Shown: in pieces, positions 20,398-29,105 of the stretch
Numbering within the stretch: the first letter of the stretch is position 1
How the letters are laid out: each line of letters begins with the position of its first letter
Virus record (IMG/VR): IMGVR_UViG_3300044675_002075
Span: 1-36,517 of that record
Origin: a virus
DNA: 36,517 nt
Direction: 5' to 3' (one strand)
Made by a program: the position numbers and the translations under genes
Notes under the pieces: generated by a model
Told to the model about the DNA's origin: nothing
The model's database searches: none
What the model saw: the letters and a program-made list of their open reading frames with translations, nothing else

Positions 20398-22610
20398 TGG
20401 CTAAAGACCCCACAGGGCTGCGCGGCGCGGCACGCGTCGCTAACACGCCCACCGACCGAGGCAAAGCCTCGCGCGATCCGGCGGACGTGCTGGCAACCGC
20501 CCGATCCCGTCTCACGACGGCGCTGGCGGCGTACTCCGACAGTCGTGAGGACGAGCTGGACGACCTGCGCTTCATGGCAGGCTCGCCCGACAACCAGTGG
20601 CAGTGGCCGCAGGACGTGCTCGCGCAGCGCGGGTCGGTGCAGGGGCAGACGCTCAACGCGCGCCCGTGCCTTACAATCAACAAGCTGCCGCTGCACGTAC
20701 GGCAGGTAACGAACGATCAGCGTCAGAACCGGCCAGCCGGCAAGGTCATTCCGGTCGATGACAAGGCGGACGTTGAGGTCGCTGAGATTTTTGACGGAAT
20801 TGTCCGTCACATTGAGTATATTTCCGATGCGGATGTCGCCTACGACACCGCGTGCGACAACCAGGTCACGTACGGCGAAGGGTATTTCCGCATTTTGACG
20901 GAATACTGCGACGAGAACACGTTTGACCAAGACCTTCGTATCGGTCGCATCCGAAATAGCTTCAGTGTTTACATGGACCCGACCATCCAAGACCCTTGCG
21001 GGGCGGATGCCGAGTGGTGCTTCATCACCGAAGACATCCAGAAGTCGGATTTTGAGCGCATGTACCCCAATGCAGAGCCGATTTCAACGGTTATGCAGCG
21101 CGGTGTCGGCGACCAGGCGCTGTCGCAGTGGATCAACCAGAATACTGTCCGTATTGCTGAGTATTTCTACAAAGAGCACAGCCGAGAGACGCTGAACCTG
21201 TACGCCGGCAACCAAACGGCGTACGCGGGTTCGCCCGAGGCGCGTGAGCTTGAGATGCTGGGCCTCCAGCCCATTCGCAAGCGCGAAGTTGACGTTAAGC
21301 GCGTTAAGTGGCTGAAAACCAACGGCTACGAGATTCTGGAATCCTCTGAATGGCCGGGCAAGTGGATTCCTGTAATCCGCGTGATTGGCAACGAGTTTGA
21401 AGTAGACGGCCGTATGTACGTGTCGGGCCTTGTGCGTAACGCCAAGGACGCCCAGCGCATGTACAACTACTGGGTGTCCCAAGAAGCCGAGATGCTGGCT
21501 CTGGCCCCCAAGGCGCCGTTTATTGGCTACGGTGGCCAGTTTGAAGGCTACGAAACCCAATGGAAGACGGCCAACACGACCAACTGGCCGTACCTAGAAG
21601 TTAACCCCGACGTGACAGACGGGCAGGGAAACATCCTGCCGCTGCCACAACGCGCACCTCCGCCGCTCGCCCAGACGGGCTTGATTCAGGCGAAAATGGG
21701 CGCTGCCGACGACATCAAGGCCTCTACCGGCCAGTATGATGCAAGTCTCGGCATGCGCTCCAACGAGCGCACCGGTCGGGCCATCTTGGCGCGTGAACGG
21801 CAAGGCGACACAGGCACATACCACTTTGTAGACAACCTCGCTCGTGCTATCCGCTATGGGACGCGCCAACTCGTTGATTTGATTCCGAAGATTTACGACA
21901 CCCAGCGCATCGCGCGCATCATCGGCTTGGACGGCGAGACATCGACCGCCCGTATAGACCCGATGCAAGTCGAACCGGTGCGTCGCATCGTGGACGAGAC
22001 GGGCGTGGTGATCGAGAAAATCTACAACCCGTCGGTGGGCAAGTACGACGTGGCGGTCACGACCGGCCCGTCTTACGCGACCAAGCGGCAGGAAGCCATG
22101 GACGCCATGGGGCAGATTTTGCAGGCTAACCCGCAGCTTTGGTCGGTCGCCGGCGATCTGTTCGTTAAGAACATGGACTGGCCGGGCGCTCAGGAAATTA
22201 GCAAGCGGCTTCAGAAGATGATTGATCCGAAGCTGCTGGCGGACGAGGAAGACCCGGCGTTGCAGGCTGCCAACATGCAGATGCAAACGATGGCGCAAGA
22301 GATGGAAATGATGCAGGAGATGCTCCAGCGCGTGCAGCAGTCGATGGAAGCCCGCGAGGTGCAGGTCAAGGAGTTTGAGGCTCAAATCAAGGCGTACCAA
22401 GCCGAAACCGACCGTATCAAGAGCGTTGAAAGCGGTTTGAGTGAGGAACAGATTCAGGACATCATAATGGGCACTTTGGCCGGCATGATGAATAACGGCG
22501 AGCTTGTGTCGCCTAGCGCCGAGCGCGAGATGCCCATGCAGCCTGAAATGGGCATGGAAGCCCCGCCGCCGATGCTACCTGAGATGGGCATGGGAGCGCC
22601 GCCACAATGA
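20397..22610 (+). CDS. Portal protein (P22 gp1-like)
   Basis: This 737-residue protein is close in size to the P22 portal (725). The N-terminal third holds SREDELDDLRFMAGSPDNQW and LTINKLPLHVRQVTNDQRQN, both typical of the family. The central part includes DDIKASTGQYDASLGMRSNE and GRAILARERQGDTGTYHFVD, the best-conserved P22-portal signature. The C-terminal part is a long coiled coil rich in Met and Gln (about 620-700), as in the P22 barrel, and ends in a Met/Pro tail (MPMQPEMGMEAPPP). It forms the dodecameric DNA channel at one head vertex and docks terminase, then the gp4-like connector. The stop shares ATGA with the next gene. Confidence 0.92.
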   Translation: MAKDPTGLRGAARVANTPTDRGKASRDPADVLATARSRLTTALAAYSDSREDELDDLRFMAGSPDNQWQWPQDVLAQRGSVQGQTLNARPCLTINKLPLHVRQVTNDQRQNRPAGKVIPVDDKADVEVAEIFDGIVRHIEYISDADVAYDTACDNQVTYGEGYFRILTEYCDENTFDQDLRIGRIRNSFSVYMDPTIQDPCGADAEWCFITEDIQKSDFERMYPNAEPISTVMQRGVGDQALSQWINQNTVRIAEYFYKEHSRETLNLYAGNQTAYAGSPEARELEMLGLQPIRKREVDVKRVKWLKTNGYEILESSEWPGKWIPVIRVIGNEFEVDGRMYVSGLVRNAKDAQRMYNYWVSQEAEMLALAPKAPFIGYGGQFEGYETQWKTANTTNWPYLEVNPDVTDGQGNILPLPQRAPPPLAQTGLIQAKMGAADDIKASTGQYDASLGMRSNERTGRAILARERQGDTGTYHFVDNLARAIRYGTRQLVDLIPKIYDTQRIARIIGLDGETSTARIDPMQVEPVRRIVDETGVVIEKIYNPSVGKYDVAVTTGPSYATKRQEAMDAMGQILQANPQLWSVAGDLFVKNMDWPGAQEISKRLQKMIDPKLLADEEDPALQAANMQMQTMAQEMEMMQEMLQRVQQSMEAREVQVKEFEAQIKAYQAETDRIKSVESGLSEEQIQDIIMGTLAGMMNNGELVSPSAEREMPMQPEMGMEAPPPMLPEMGMGAPPQ

Positions 22611-22969
22611 GCTGTGAAGTCTTTATCGGGCACATCTTTCTAGCTCGGGATGTTGCCCATTCGACGCATTTAAACACCCGTAACTACGCAAAACATAAGG
22701 CTTTGCAAAAGTTTTACGAGGGGGTTATTGAGCTATCGGACGCATTTGCTGAAGCGTATCAAGGCCGGTATGGGCTAATTGGCCCAGTCGCGCTACAGTC
22801 GGCTAAAAAGACGAACAATGTGCTCGACTTTTTGCAGGACGAACTAAAGACGCTTGAGGAAATGCGTTACACGGTTTGTAGTAAAGAGGACAGCCCTTTA
22901 CAAAATTTGATTGATGAGATACTGACGTTGTATCTTACGACCATTTATAAACTGCGCTTCTTAGCGTGA
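22607..22969 (+). CDS. DUF5856-like helical protein
   Basis: This 120-residue all-helical protein contains AHSTHLNTRNYAKHKALQKF, YEGVIELSDAFAEAYQGRYG and FLQDELKTLEEMRYTV. The pattern 'HLxTxxYAxHKALxxFYxxxxxLxDxFAExYQGRxG' matches DUF5856, thought to resemble ferritin/Dps-type helical bundles. The His/Glu positions could bind metal, but no activity is known. Its codons are more A/T-rich than those of the portal gene, from which it starts by ATGA overlap. It begins the cassette that separates portal and scaffold. Confidence 0.7.
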   Translation: MSCEVFIGHIFLARDVAHSTHLNTRNYAKHKALQKFYEGVIELSDAFAEAYQGRYGLIGPVALQSAKKTNNVLDFLQDELKTLEEMRYTVCSKEDSPLQNLIDEILTLYLTTIYKLRFLA

Positions 22970-22978
22970 GGGTAGAAC

Positions 22979-23281
22979 ATGGAACTTCTTAATCCGATGG
23001 CCGATGCCGTATACCCCGGTCGTACGGTAGCGTACACGGGCACCGCAGGCTCTACGGCGACTTGGCAGTCCGGCCCGCAGGGCGTAGTGGTATGGTGTAC
23101 GTCAGCCGCGTACGTGGTCGTGGGTGAGGGCGTGACGGCAACGACTTCCAGCACTCCGATCCCGGCCAACACGCCAATTCCGTTCATCGTGCCGCAAGGC
23201 ACTGGCGCGCCCTGGCGAGTGAGTGCCATTCGCGTAACGGCTGACGGCGACTTGTACGCCAAGCCCATTAACATCCGATGA
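22979..23281 (+). CDS. Small virion protein, possible head decoration or connector
   Basis: This 100-residue protein is made of beta strands with many Thr, Val and Gly: RTVAYTGTAGSTATWQSGPQ, VVVWCTSAAYVVVGEGVTAT and WRVSAIRVTADGDLYAKPIN. Such small beta-sandwich proteins ending in 'I-x-V-x-A-x-G-x-L-Y-x-x-P-I' occur in podovirus structural regions, often near fibres. No enzymatic motif is seen. The stop TGA overlaps the next ATG (ATGA). Confidence 0.65.
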   Translation: MELLNPMADAVYPGRTVAYTGTAGSTATWQSGPQGVVVWCTSAAYVVVGEGVTATTSSTPIPANTPIPFIVPQGTGAPWRVSAIRVTADGDLYAKPINIR

Positions 23282-23439
23282 GCTTCGGAGTTGGTTTGCG
23301 AAATGCGGTCGGGCTAGGGCTTGGCGGCATTGCTTCGTTTCTGACGGGCTACGCAAGCGACGTGATATTTGGCAATTTGGAAACCGAAACCGGCGAAAAC
23401 TTGGTGCAAGAGAACGGCGGCATGCTGCTGCTGGAGTGA
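23278..23439 (+). CDS. Very small conserved structural-region protein
   Basis: This 53-residue frame reads MSFGVGLRNAVGLGLGGIAS, then FLTGYASDVIFGNLETETGE, then NLVQENGGMLLLE. The ending 'ETGxxLVxENGxxLLLE' is a short repeated-strand motif often seen at the ends of phage tail or structural peptides. The start shares ATGA with the previous stop, and the fibre gene begins four bases after its stop. Role unknown. Confidence 0.6.
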   Translation: MSFGVGLRNAVGLGLGGIASFLTGYASDVIFGNLETETGENLVQENGGMLLLE

Positions 23440-23442
23440 TGA

Positions 23443-25236
23443 ATGGCAATCGTTAAGATTTCAGACCTTCCGCTTGTAGATAGTCCGGTTCAAGGATCGG
23501 ATTTGTTTGTTGTCGTTCAAGACAACGTAACGAAAAAAGCCTACGCAAGCGAGGTGCAAACTTACGTTGGCTACAATGAAGTACAAACCGCAACAGCGGG
23601 TCAAACCGTTTTTACTTTAACTGAAATTTCGTACGTTCCCGGTGCCAATAATTTAATGGTGTTTGTTGACGGCATCAATCAGTATTTGGGAACGCAATAC
23701 GTAGAAACAGACAGCAAAACGGTTACTTTTACCCAAGGATTGCAATTAGGCGCTGAAGTCAAGTTTTCAACGGTACAGACGGTCAGTTCTGTAAACGCCA
23801 GCGCCGATGAAGTATTTTTTGCGCCGGCGGGAGAAGGCGCGGTTTTACGAACCGTTCAGTCTAAAGAACGCGAAATTATTAGTGTTACTGACTTTATGAC
23901 GCCGGAAGAAATTGCCGACGCTCAACAATCTATTCCGACGCTTGGCGTTGAAGCAGCCGTGCAAAAGGCTGTTGATTATTGTTTGACGTTTGACCCGCCA
24001 GCAATTCTTACAGTGCCTGTTTTGTGTAGGCTTAATGCACCTGTCTATATAAACCGAGAAAACGACAGCCCGACCGCTTCAACTTTTTTCATCATTAAAG
24101 GCGATGGAATCAGCGGTGGTTTTTACGCGTTTTCTGGTTTGAATATGTTTTCGACCACGCTAAACGTCGGGAATCCCGGCGGCGGGTCATCGTCGCAAAA
24201 AGTTCATTTTGACAACATCGTATTCAAGTCGCAATTTCCAAGTAATCCGACTTATGTGTTGGATGACGCAAAGTTTTTGCGTATGCGGTTTACGAATTGC
24301 TCGTTTCACAGAATTAAGCTGCTGAACGCCACCTCGTACTTGCAGACTTATTATTTGGACAACTGCACTTCGTATGGCTGGATTGGTCCGTTTATCAACG
24401 GCACCAACGGCGCATACGACATCAAAATTAACAACCATATTGCCGAAGCCGGAACAACATTTTATTCTGTTGTATGCAACGACGTTTATAGCGGCGATCC
24501 AAACGCGCAGATTTCTATTACAAACAGTTTGTTCCAGTCAATCAACAGCGTCTGTATTCAAGCAGATAGGGCGCAGGGATTTGACGTAGACAACTGCTAT
24601 TTTGAGGGCAACGGCCAAGACGGAAGCCCTGACATTAAATTTGACACTGCGCGAAATTTGGCTAACTTAACGCCAAATGGTTCAATAAAAGTATCAGGGA
24701 GTTTCTTTTCGCAAAAGTTAGCGAATTTTAATGACCCAAACTACTACTCAATTCGTTGGGGTAGAGTTACAACAAGTGGATTTGCCGCTGGAAACTATTT
24801 GGTTGATTTAGGTACAGGGGCTGCGCTTAAACTTCATTACACAATTCCCGAATCAAGAGTAGTTTTTTGCGGTGAACCTGGAATTGCTTACCAGCTTTAC
24901 GCTAACGAGTTTGCGTATCCGGCAGGTGGGTATGTTCTTCCGATTAGTGGAGAACGCGTAACTACGATTCGAGGCGTAGTGAACGCAAACGGAACCATCA
25001 AAGAAGGTGCGGGGTTTACCGTAGTTAAAACCGCAACTGGCCGATACACCATTACGTTCTCATCGGCATTTGGTGACGATCCCGCTGTTGCCGTTACTTT
25101 ATCGGATTCTACGGGATCGCCTTTGTGTGTTGCTGTTGCGTCTACCTCAAACACTGCAACTGTTACAGTTAGAAGCCCTGCAAGCGTTGATACGGATTGC
25201 CTGTTTCATTTTATTGCAGTTGGCCCAATGCCTTAA
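23443..25236 (+). CDS. Tailspike/tail fibre with probable beta-helix domain
   Basis: This is a 597-residue protein. Residues 1-40 (KISDLPLVDSPVQGSDLFVV) match the short particle-binding segment also seen in the next gene. Residues 40-150 resemble phage fibre adaptor modules (TATAGQTVFTLTEISYVPG; MVFVDGINQY). Residues about 150-450 contain many short strands with Asn/Cys/Phe at regular positions (HFDNIVFKS, RFTNCSFHRI, YYLDNCTSYGW, SITNSLFQSI, DVDNCYFEGN), the mark of a right-handed beta-helix as in pectate lyases and tailspikes. The C-terminal 100 residues form a separate beta domain. It should bind, and may degrade, surface polysaccharide. Codons are clearly more A/T-rich than in flanking genes, which suggests exchange. 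Confidence 0.8.
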   Translation: MAIVKISDLPLVDSPVQGSDLFVVVQDNVTKKAYASEVQTYVGYNEVQTATAGQTVFTLTEISYVPGANNLMVFVDGINQYLGTQYVETDSKTVTFTQGLQLGAEVKFSTVQTVSSVNASADEVFFAPAGEGAVLRTVQSKEREIISVTDFMTPEEIADAQQSIPTLGVEAAVQKAVDYCLTFDPPAILTVPVLCRLNAPVYINRENDSPTASTFFIIKGDGISGGFYAFSGLNMFSTTLNVGNPGGGSSSQKVHFDNIVFKSQFPSNPTYVLDDAKFLRMRFTNCSFHRIKLLNATSYLQTYYLDNCTSYGWIGPFINGTNGAYDIKINNHIAEAGTTFYSVVCNDVYSGDPNAQISITNSLFQSINSVCIQADRAQGFDVDNCYFEGNGQDGSPDIKFDTARNLANLTPNGSIKVSGSFFSQKLANFNDPNYYSIRWGRVTTSGFAAGNYLVDLGTGAALKLHYTIPESRVVFCGEPGIAYQLYANEFAYPAGGYVLPISGERVTTIRGVVNANGTIKEGAGFTVVKTATGRYTITFSSAFGDDPAVAVTLSDSTGSPLCVAVASTSNTATVTVRSPASVDTDCLFHFIAVGPMP

Positions 25237-25250
25237 TTTAGGAGAGAGAC

Positions 25251-26513
25251 ATGGCTGACAAAAAGATTTCACAACTTACTGGCGCAACAACGCCGCTTGC
25301 GGGTACTGAAGTTCTGCCGATTGTGCAGAGCGGCAGCACTGTAAAGGTATCTGTTGATAACCTTACGGCTGGGAAGACCGTCAAAGCAGCGACATTTGAT
25401 ACTGACGTTGCGGCTGCAAAAGTCACGCTGACCGGCACCACGCTAACGGCAAGCGGTACGGACGCAAACATTAACATCGCTATCGACCCTAAAGGTACGG
25501 GTGCGCTGGTAGTTAGCAAAAATGTAACTGTTACGGCGGGTAACAACTACGTAAAAAACAACGTTTCAGGTACGGACTCGACGGCGTTTGTGTCAAATTC
25601 GTCGGGCACGGGCGCTAACGTCATGCAGCTAGTAAATACCGGCGGGACTTACGCGTTTGGGATTGAAAATAGCGCGTCTACCTATTTTGGTTCCACGGCT
25701 TACGCTTATACGATTTCCATTCCGTCTACCAGAGTGTTTGAAGTATTTGCCGGTGGCGTCGGTAGTTTGCTAAAAGCCAGCGCGGTAAGCACGGACGTAA
25801 CGGTAAGCCAAGGTAACTTGGCGATTGGAACCGCTGGAAAGGCTATTGTTGACTCTGGCGGCGTGTCTCGCGTAGAGATTGCTTCTGGATCAACCGTTGT
25901 CAATCAATCAGGTGCTGACCTAGACTTCCGCGTTGAAGGAGACGCCGACGCCAATCTGTTGTTTGTTGATGCCTCAACAGATCGAATCGGTATCGGTTAC
26001 AACGCACCGGACACAAAAGTTCACATTCGTGGTACCGGAACGCAAACACTTAAAATTGAAACTGCCACAAGCGGCGATCCAACACTTAGCTTGAGCGCGG
26101 CGGGCGTTGATAGCGGAGAAATTTGGTATGGCCGCGCGGATTCGCGGCTCTATGCAAGGTCAAGCAATTCTGGTGGCGTTTATCTTGCTGCTGGCGGCAC
26201 AACGTGGACTTCTGTTTCGGATGAGCGCAAGAAAGATATTCTTGAGCCAATCGAAAATGCGGTTGAAAAGGTATCCAGCCTTCGCGCCGTAATCGGCAAG
26301 TACAAGGCTGATGAAGACAACACTCGCAGAGCGTTCTTGATTGCACAAGACGTTCAAGCGGTATTGCCAGAGGCAGTTGATTCTAGCAACGCGGATGAGC
26401 TTGGCTTGGCGTATACCGACACCATCCCGCTGCTCGTTGCCGCAATCAAGGAGCAGCAAGCCATGATTAGCGAGCTCAAGGCAAAGGTCGCCGCGCTAGA
26501 GGCAAACTCATAA
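25251..26513 (+). CDS. Tail fibre with C-terminal S74 self-cleaving chaperone domain
   Basis: This 420-residue protein has an N-terminus (KISQLTGATTPLAGTEVLPI) that mirrors the preceding fibre. The middle is repetitive, Thr/Ser/Gly-rich beta structure. The C-terminal 100 residues form an intramolecular chaperone of peptidase family S74. SVSDERKKDILEPIENAVEK (Ser-Asp-Glu-Arg-Lys at about 322) is the cleavage/catalytic start, followed by RRAFLIAQDVQAVLPEAV and a final coiled coil (AAIKEQQAMISELKAKVAAL). The domain folds the trimer and then releases itself. A GGAGAGAG ribosome site precedes the ATG. Confidence 0.87.
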   Translation: MADKKISQLTGATTPLAGTEVLPIVQSGSTVKVSVDNLTAGKTVKAATFDTDVAAAKVTLTGTTLTASGTDANINIAIDPKGTGALVVSKNVTVTAGNNYVKNNVSGTDSTAFVSNSSGTGANVMQLVNTGGTYAFGIENSASTYFGSTAYAYTISIPSTRVFEVFAGGVGSLLKASAVSTDVTVSQGNLAIGTAGKAIVDSGGVSRVEIASGSTVVNQSGADLDFRVEGDADANLLFVDASTDRIGIGYNAPDTKVHIRGTGTQTLKIETATSGDPTLSLSAAGVDSGEIWYGRADSRLYARSSNSGGVYLAAGGTTWTSVSDERKKDILEPIENAVEKVSSLRAVIGKYKADEDNTRRAFLIAQDVQAVLPEAVDSSNADELGLAYTDTIPLLVAAIKEQQAMISELKAKVAALEANS

Positions 26514-26532
26514 GCTATTTGCTTTTAATAAC

Positions 26533-26560
26533 TTGACGTTTTGACGCAACAGCGTAAGAT
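26533..26560 (+). promoter_or_regulatory. Possible promoter for scaffold/coat genes
   Basis: TTGACG (26533-26538) is followed after 16 bases by TAAGAT (26555-26560), in the only sizeable gap (92 bases) between the fibre cassette and the scaffold gene. The matches are 5/6 and 4/6. A separate promoter here would boost scaffold and coat, the most abundant head proteins. Confidence 0.4.
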
Positions 26561-26605
26561 TTAACCGTACTGGCCCGGTTGACCAGGGATTCATTAGGAA
26601 TCAAA

Positions 26606-27382
26606 ATGTCTGAAATTGAAGTAGTAGCGGAACAAGTACCCGCGCCGGAACCGGTTGCTACGGCTGCACCGGAACCCGAAGTTGTTGCTCAAGAGGCAAC
26701 CCCGCCGGAGGAAAAGCCTGCCAAGACGTTCTCCCAAGAGGAGCTCGACGCGCTGGTAGGTAAACGACTTGCACGGGAACGTCGCAAGTGGGAACGAGAG
26801 CAAGCGTTGAAAGCGCCTGAGCCGATGGCCCAGACGCCTGCCGCGCTGCCTGACCGGGATATCGACCCCGACGCTTATACGGAAGCCCTCGCGGCCCGTA
26901 AGGCGGAGGAATTGCTGGCCCAGCGTGAGGCGGATCGGCAGCAGCGCGAGCTGTTGACGGCCTATAAGGAACGTGAGGAAGCGGCCTTTGAGAAGTACGA
27001 CGACTTTGAGCAAGTCGTGTACAACAGGGCGTTGCCAATCACGAACGTGATGGCCGAGACGATTCAGGCTTCGGAAGTTGGCCCCGACGTAGCGTACTAC
27101 TTGGGCTCCAACCCCCGCGAGGCTGAACGTATTTCCCGTTTGTCGCCATACCTGCAAGCCAAGGAGATTGGTAAGATTGAGGTCAAGTTGACCGACAATC
27201 CGCCGGTCAAAAAGACAACTAATGCGCCCCCGCCGATTAAGCCTGTGACGGCTAAAACCGTCGGCGCACCGGCCCGAGACACGACTGACCCCCGCTCCGT
27301 CAAGGACATGAGCACGTCAGAGTGGATTGAAGCCGAGCGTCTGCGACAGATTAAACAGTGGGAAGCCCGACGTAACCGCTAA
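26606..27382 (+). CDS. Head scaffolding protein
   Basis: This 258-residue protein starts at the ATG at 26606, with TTAGGAA upstream; an in-frame start at 26579 lacks a ribosome site. The composition is typical of scaffolds. There is an acidic, Pro/Ala/Val-rich disordered front (VAEQVPAPEPVATAAPEPEV). A central charged helix follows (EELDALVGKRLARERRKWER; AERKAEELLAQREADRQQ-like). The C-terminal helix is basic (WIEAERLRQIKQWEARRNR) and would contact coat protein. The location immediately before the coat gene is that of P22 gp8. It guides coat assembly and then leaves the head. Confidence 0.85.
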   Translation: MSEIEVVAEQVPAPEPVATAAPEPEVVAQEATPPEEKPAKTFSQEELDALVGKRLARERRKWEREQALKAPEPMAQTPAALPDRDIDPDAYTEALAARKAEELLAQREADRQQRELLTAYKEREEAAFEKYDDFEQVVYNRALPITNVMAETIQASEVGPDVAYYLGSNPREAERISRLSPYLQAKEIGKIEVKLTDNPPVKKTTNAPPPIKPVTAKTVGAPARDTTDPRSVKDMSTSEWIEAERLRQIKQWEARRNR

Positions 27383-27403
27383 CTTCTTTTTTGGAGATTT
27401 ACT

Positions 27404-28615
27404 GTGTCTAATACACTGCTTACTATTGACATGATCACCCGGAAGGCTCTCGAAATCCTTGAGAACAACCTGGTGATCACCCGCAACGTGAACCGTCAGT
27501 ACGACGACAGCTTCGCTGTCGAAGGTGCCAAGATTGGTTCGACCCTCCGCATCCGTCTGCCGGATCGCGCCCTTGTGACCGACGGCGCCGCGCTTCAGGT
27601 GCAGGACGACAACGAGCAGTTCACCACGCTCACCGTCGCCTCGCAGAAGCACATTGGCGTCAACTTCACCAGCGCCGAAATGGCCCTCCAGTTGGACGAT
27701 TTCGCCGAGCGCGTGCTTAAGCCGCGTATCAGCCAGCTCGCCTCCAGCATCGACGCCGATGTGGCCAACAGCTTCAAGAAGGTCTATCAGTCGGTCGGTA
27801 CGCCTGGCGTCACCCCCGGCACCTCGCTGGTTCTCTTGCAGGCCCAGCAAAAGCTGAACGAAGCCGCCGCCGGCATGGCCCCGCGCTACGCGACCGTCAA
27901 CCCGGCCGCCAACGCTGGCCTCGTCGAAGGCATGAAGGGCTTGTTCAACCCGGTGGACTCCATCAGCCGCCAGTTCAAGAACGGCATGATGGGTGAAGGC
28001 GTCCTCGGCTACGACGAAATCAACATGTCGCAGTCGATTAAGCAGCACACCAACGGCTCGGCCTCGCGTTCGGACACCCCGATTGTGAAGACCACGCTCG
28101 TCAACGGTGCGACCAAGCTGACGCTCGACAACGTGACCGACGGCCTCACCCTCGTCCCCGGCGACGTGTTCACCATCGCTGGCGTGTTTGCGGTCAACCC
28201 GCAGACCCGCGAGTCCACCGGTTCGCTGCAGCAGTTCGTTGTGCAGAACACCGTCACCTCGGCTTCTACCGAGTTCGTGGACGTGGAGTTCCTGCCGGCG
28301 GTCTACGGCCCGACGCACGCCCTCGCCACGGTCAGCAAGCTGCCGGCCGCCAGCGATGTCGTGACCTACGTGGGTGCCGCTAGCGGCCAGTACGCTCAGA
28401 ACTTGGTGTACCACAAGGACGCGATCACGTTTGCCACCGCCGACCTCCTGCTCCCGCAGGGCGTTGACATGGCGTCGCGTCAGGTCCACAACGGCATCTC
28501 CATGCGCGTTGTCCGTCAGTACGACATTAACAACGACCGTATGCCCTGCCGTATCGACGTGCTGTATGGCTACTCGGTGATCCGCCCGCAGATGGCCTGC
28601 CGCATCTGGGGCTAA
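27404..28615 (+). CDS. Major coat protein (P22 gp5-like, HK97 fold)
   Basis: This 403-residue protein is slightly shorter than P22 coat (430). The N-terminus (LTIDMITRKALEILENNLVI; RNVNRQYDDSFAVEGAKIGS) matches the P22 coat N-arm and E-loop region. ISRQFKNGMMGEGVLGYDEI and FATADLLLPQGVDMASRQVH are further family landmarks. A beta-rich segment at about 225-320 (TTLVNGATKLTLDNVTDGLT; VVQNTVTSASTEFVDVEFLP) corresponds to the inserted telokin-like I-domain. It forms the icosahedral shell. It uses a GTG start with TTGGAG upstream. Codons are highly biased toward C in third position, as expected for an abundant protein. Confidence 0.9.
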   Translation: MSNTLLTIDMITRKALEILENNLVITRNVNRQYDDSFAVEGAKIGSTLRIRLPDRALVTDGAALQVQDDNEQFTTLTVASQKHIGVNFTSAEMALQLDDFAERVLKPRISQLASSIDADVANSFKKVYQSVGTPGVTPGTSLVLLQAQQKLNEAAAGMAPRYATVNPAANAGLVEGMKGLFNPVDSISRQFKNGMMGEGVLGYDEINMSQSIKQHTNGSASRSDTPIVKTTLVNGATKLTLDNVTDGLTLVPGDVFTIAGVFAVNPQTRESTGSLQQFVVQNTVTSASTEFVDVEFLPAVYGPTHALATVSKLPAASDVVTYVGAASGQYAQNLVYHKDAITFATADLLLPQGVDMASRQVHNGISMRVVRQYDINNDRMPCRIDVLYGYSVIRPQMACRIWG

Positions 28616-28645
28616 TTCTTAACCTTATTCACGGAGTAACTAAAC

Positions 28646-29047
28646 ATGACAATTCCTAACGGTACTAGTGGCTACCAGGTTGGTGCTGGTAATGTCGGCG
28701 AACCGCTGATCTTCCCGCAGGGCGCCCCCACGGCGCTCACGGCGGGTGCGACTGCGACGCCGGCTGAGCTGGCGAACGGTCTTTTCACCTTCAACGGCAC
28801 GGCGGGCAATCTTGTCCTTCCGACCGTTGCTCTTTGGGAGGCGGCCTACTCGTCCGCTGAGAAGGTGGACGCGGCGTTCGACTTCTTTGTCATCAACATC
28901 GACGCGGCCGGTTCGGATGCGATTACGGTGGCGGTTGGCACGGGCTGGACGCTTGTGGGCGCGGGCGCGGTTTCGGCGGGTACGTCGGGCCACTTCCGTT
29001 GCCGCAAGACCGGCGACAATGCCTGGACTGTCTACCGCATTTCGTAA
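28646..29047 (+). CDS. Probable head decoration or minor head protein
   Basis: This 133-residue beta-rich protein runs TALTAGATATPAELANGLFT, then FNGTAGNLVLPTVALWEAAY, with the core DAAFDFFVINIDAAGSDAIT, and ends GHFRCRKTGDNAWTVYRIS. The final beta unit 'F-x-x-R-x-T-G-x-x-x-W-x-V-Y-R' is common in phage surface proteins. It lies directly after coat, where many phages encode decoration proteins. Function is inferred from position and composition. A CGGAG ribosome site precedes it. Confidence 0.65.
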   Translation: MTIPNGTSGYQVGAGNVGEPLIFPQGAPTALTAGATATPAELANGLFTFNGTAGNLVLPTVALWEAAYSSAEKVDAAFDFFVINIDAAGSDAITVAVGTGWTLVGAGAVSAGTSGHFRCRKTGDNAWTVYRIS

Positions 29048-29055
29048 TGGCAAAC

Positions 29056-29083
29056 GCCCCCTACGGGTGATACCGTAGGGGGC
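29056..29083 (+). terminator. Strong hairpin after coat/decoration genes
   Basis: GCCCCCTACGG (29056-29066) and CCGTAGGGGGC (29073-29083) form a perfect 11-base stem with loop GTGATA, nine bases after the stop of the decoration-like gene. No T tract follows (ACTGCTCA), so it may protect the 3' end of the coat message, or slow transcription, rather than act as a classic terminator. Confidence 0.55.
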
Positions 29084-29105
29084 ACTGCTCATAGGAGTAT
29101 TTTGT

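Noticed and set aside
27317-28489. 390-residue frame antisense to the coat gene
   Set aside because: It arises from strong third-position C bias in the coat gene; composition (Val/Gly/Arg/His) is that of a shadow frame and no start signal is present.
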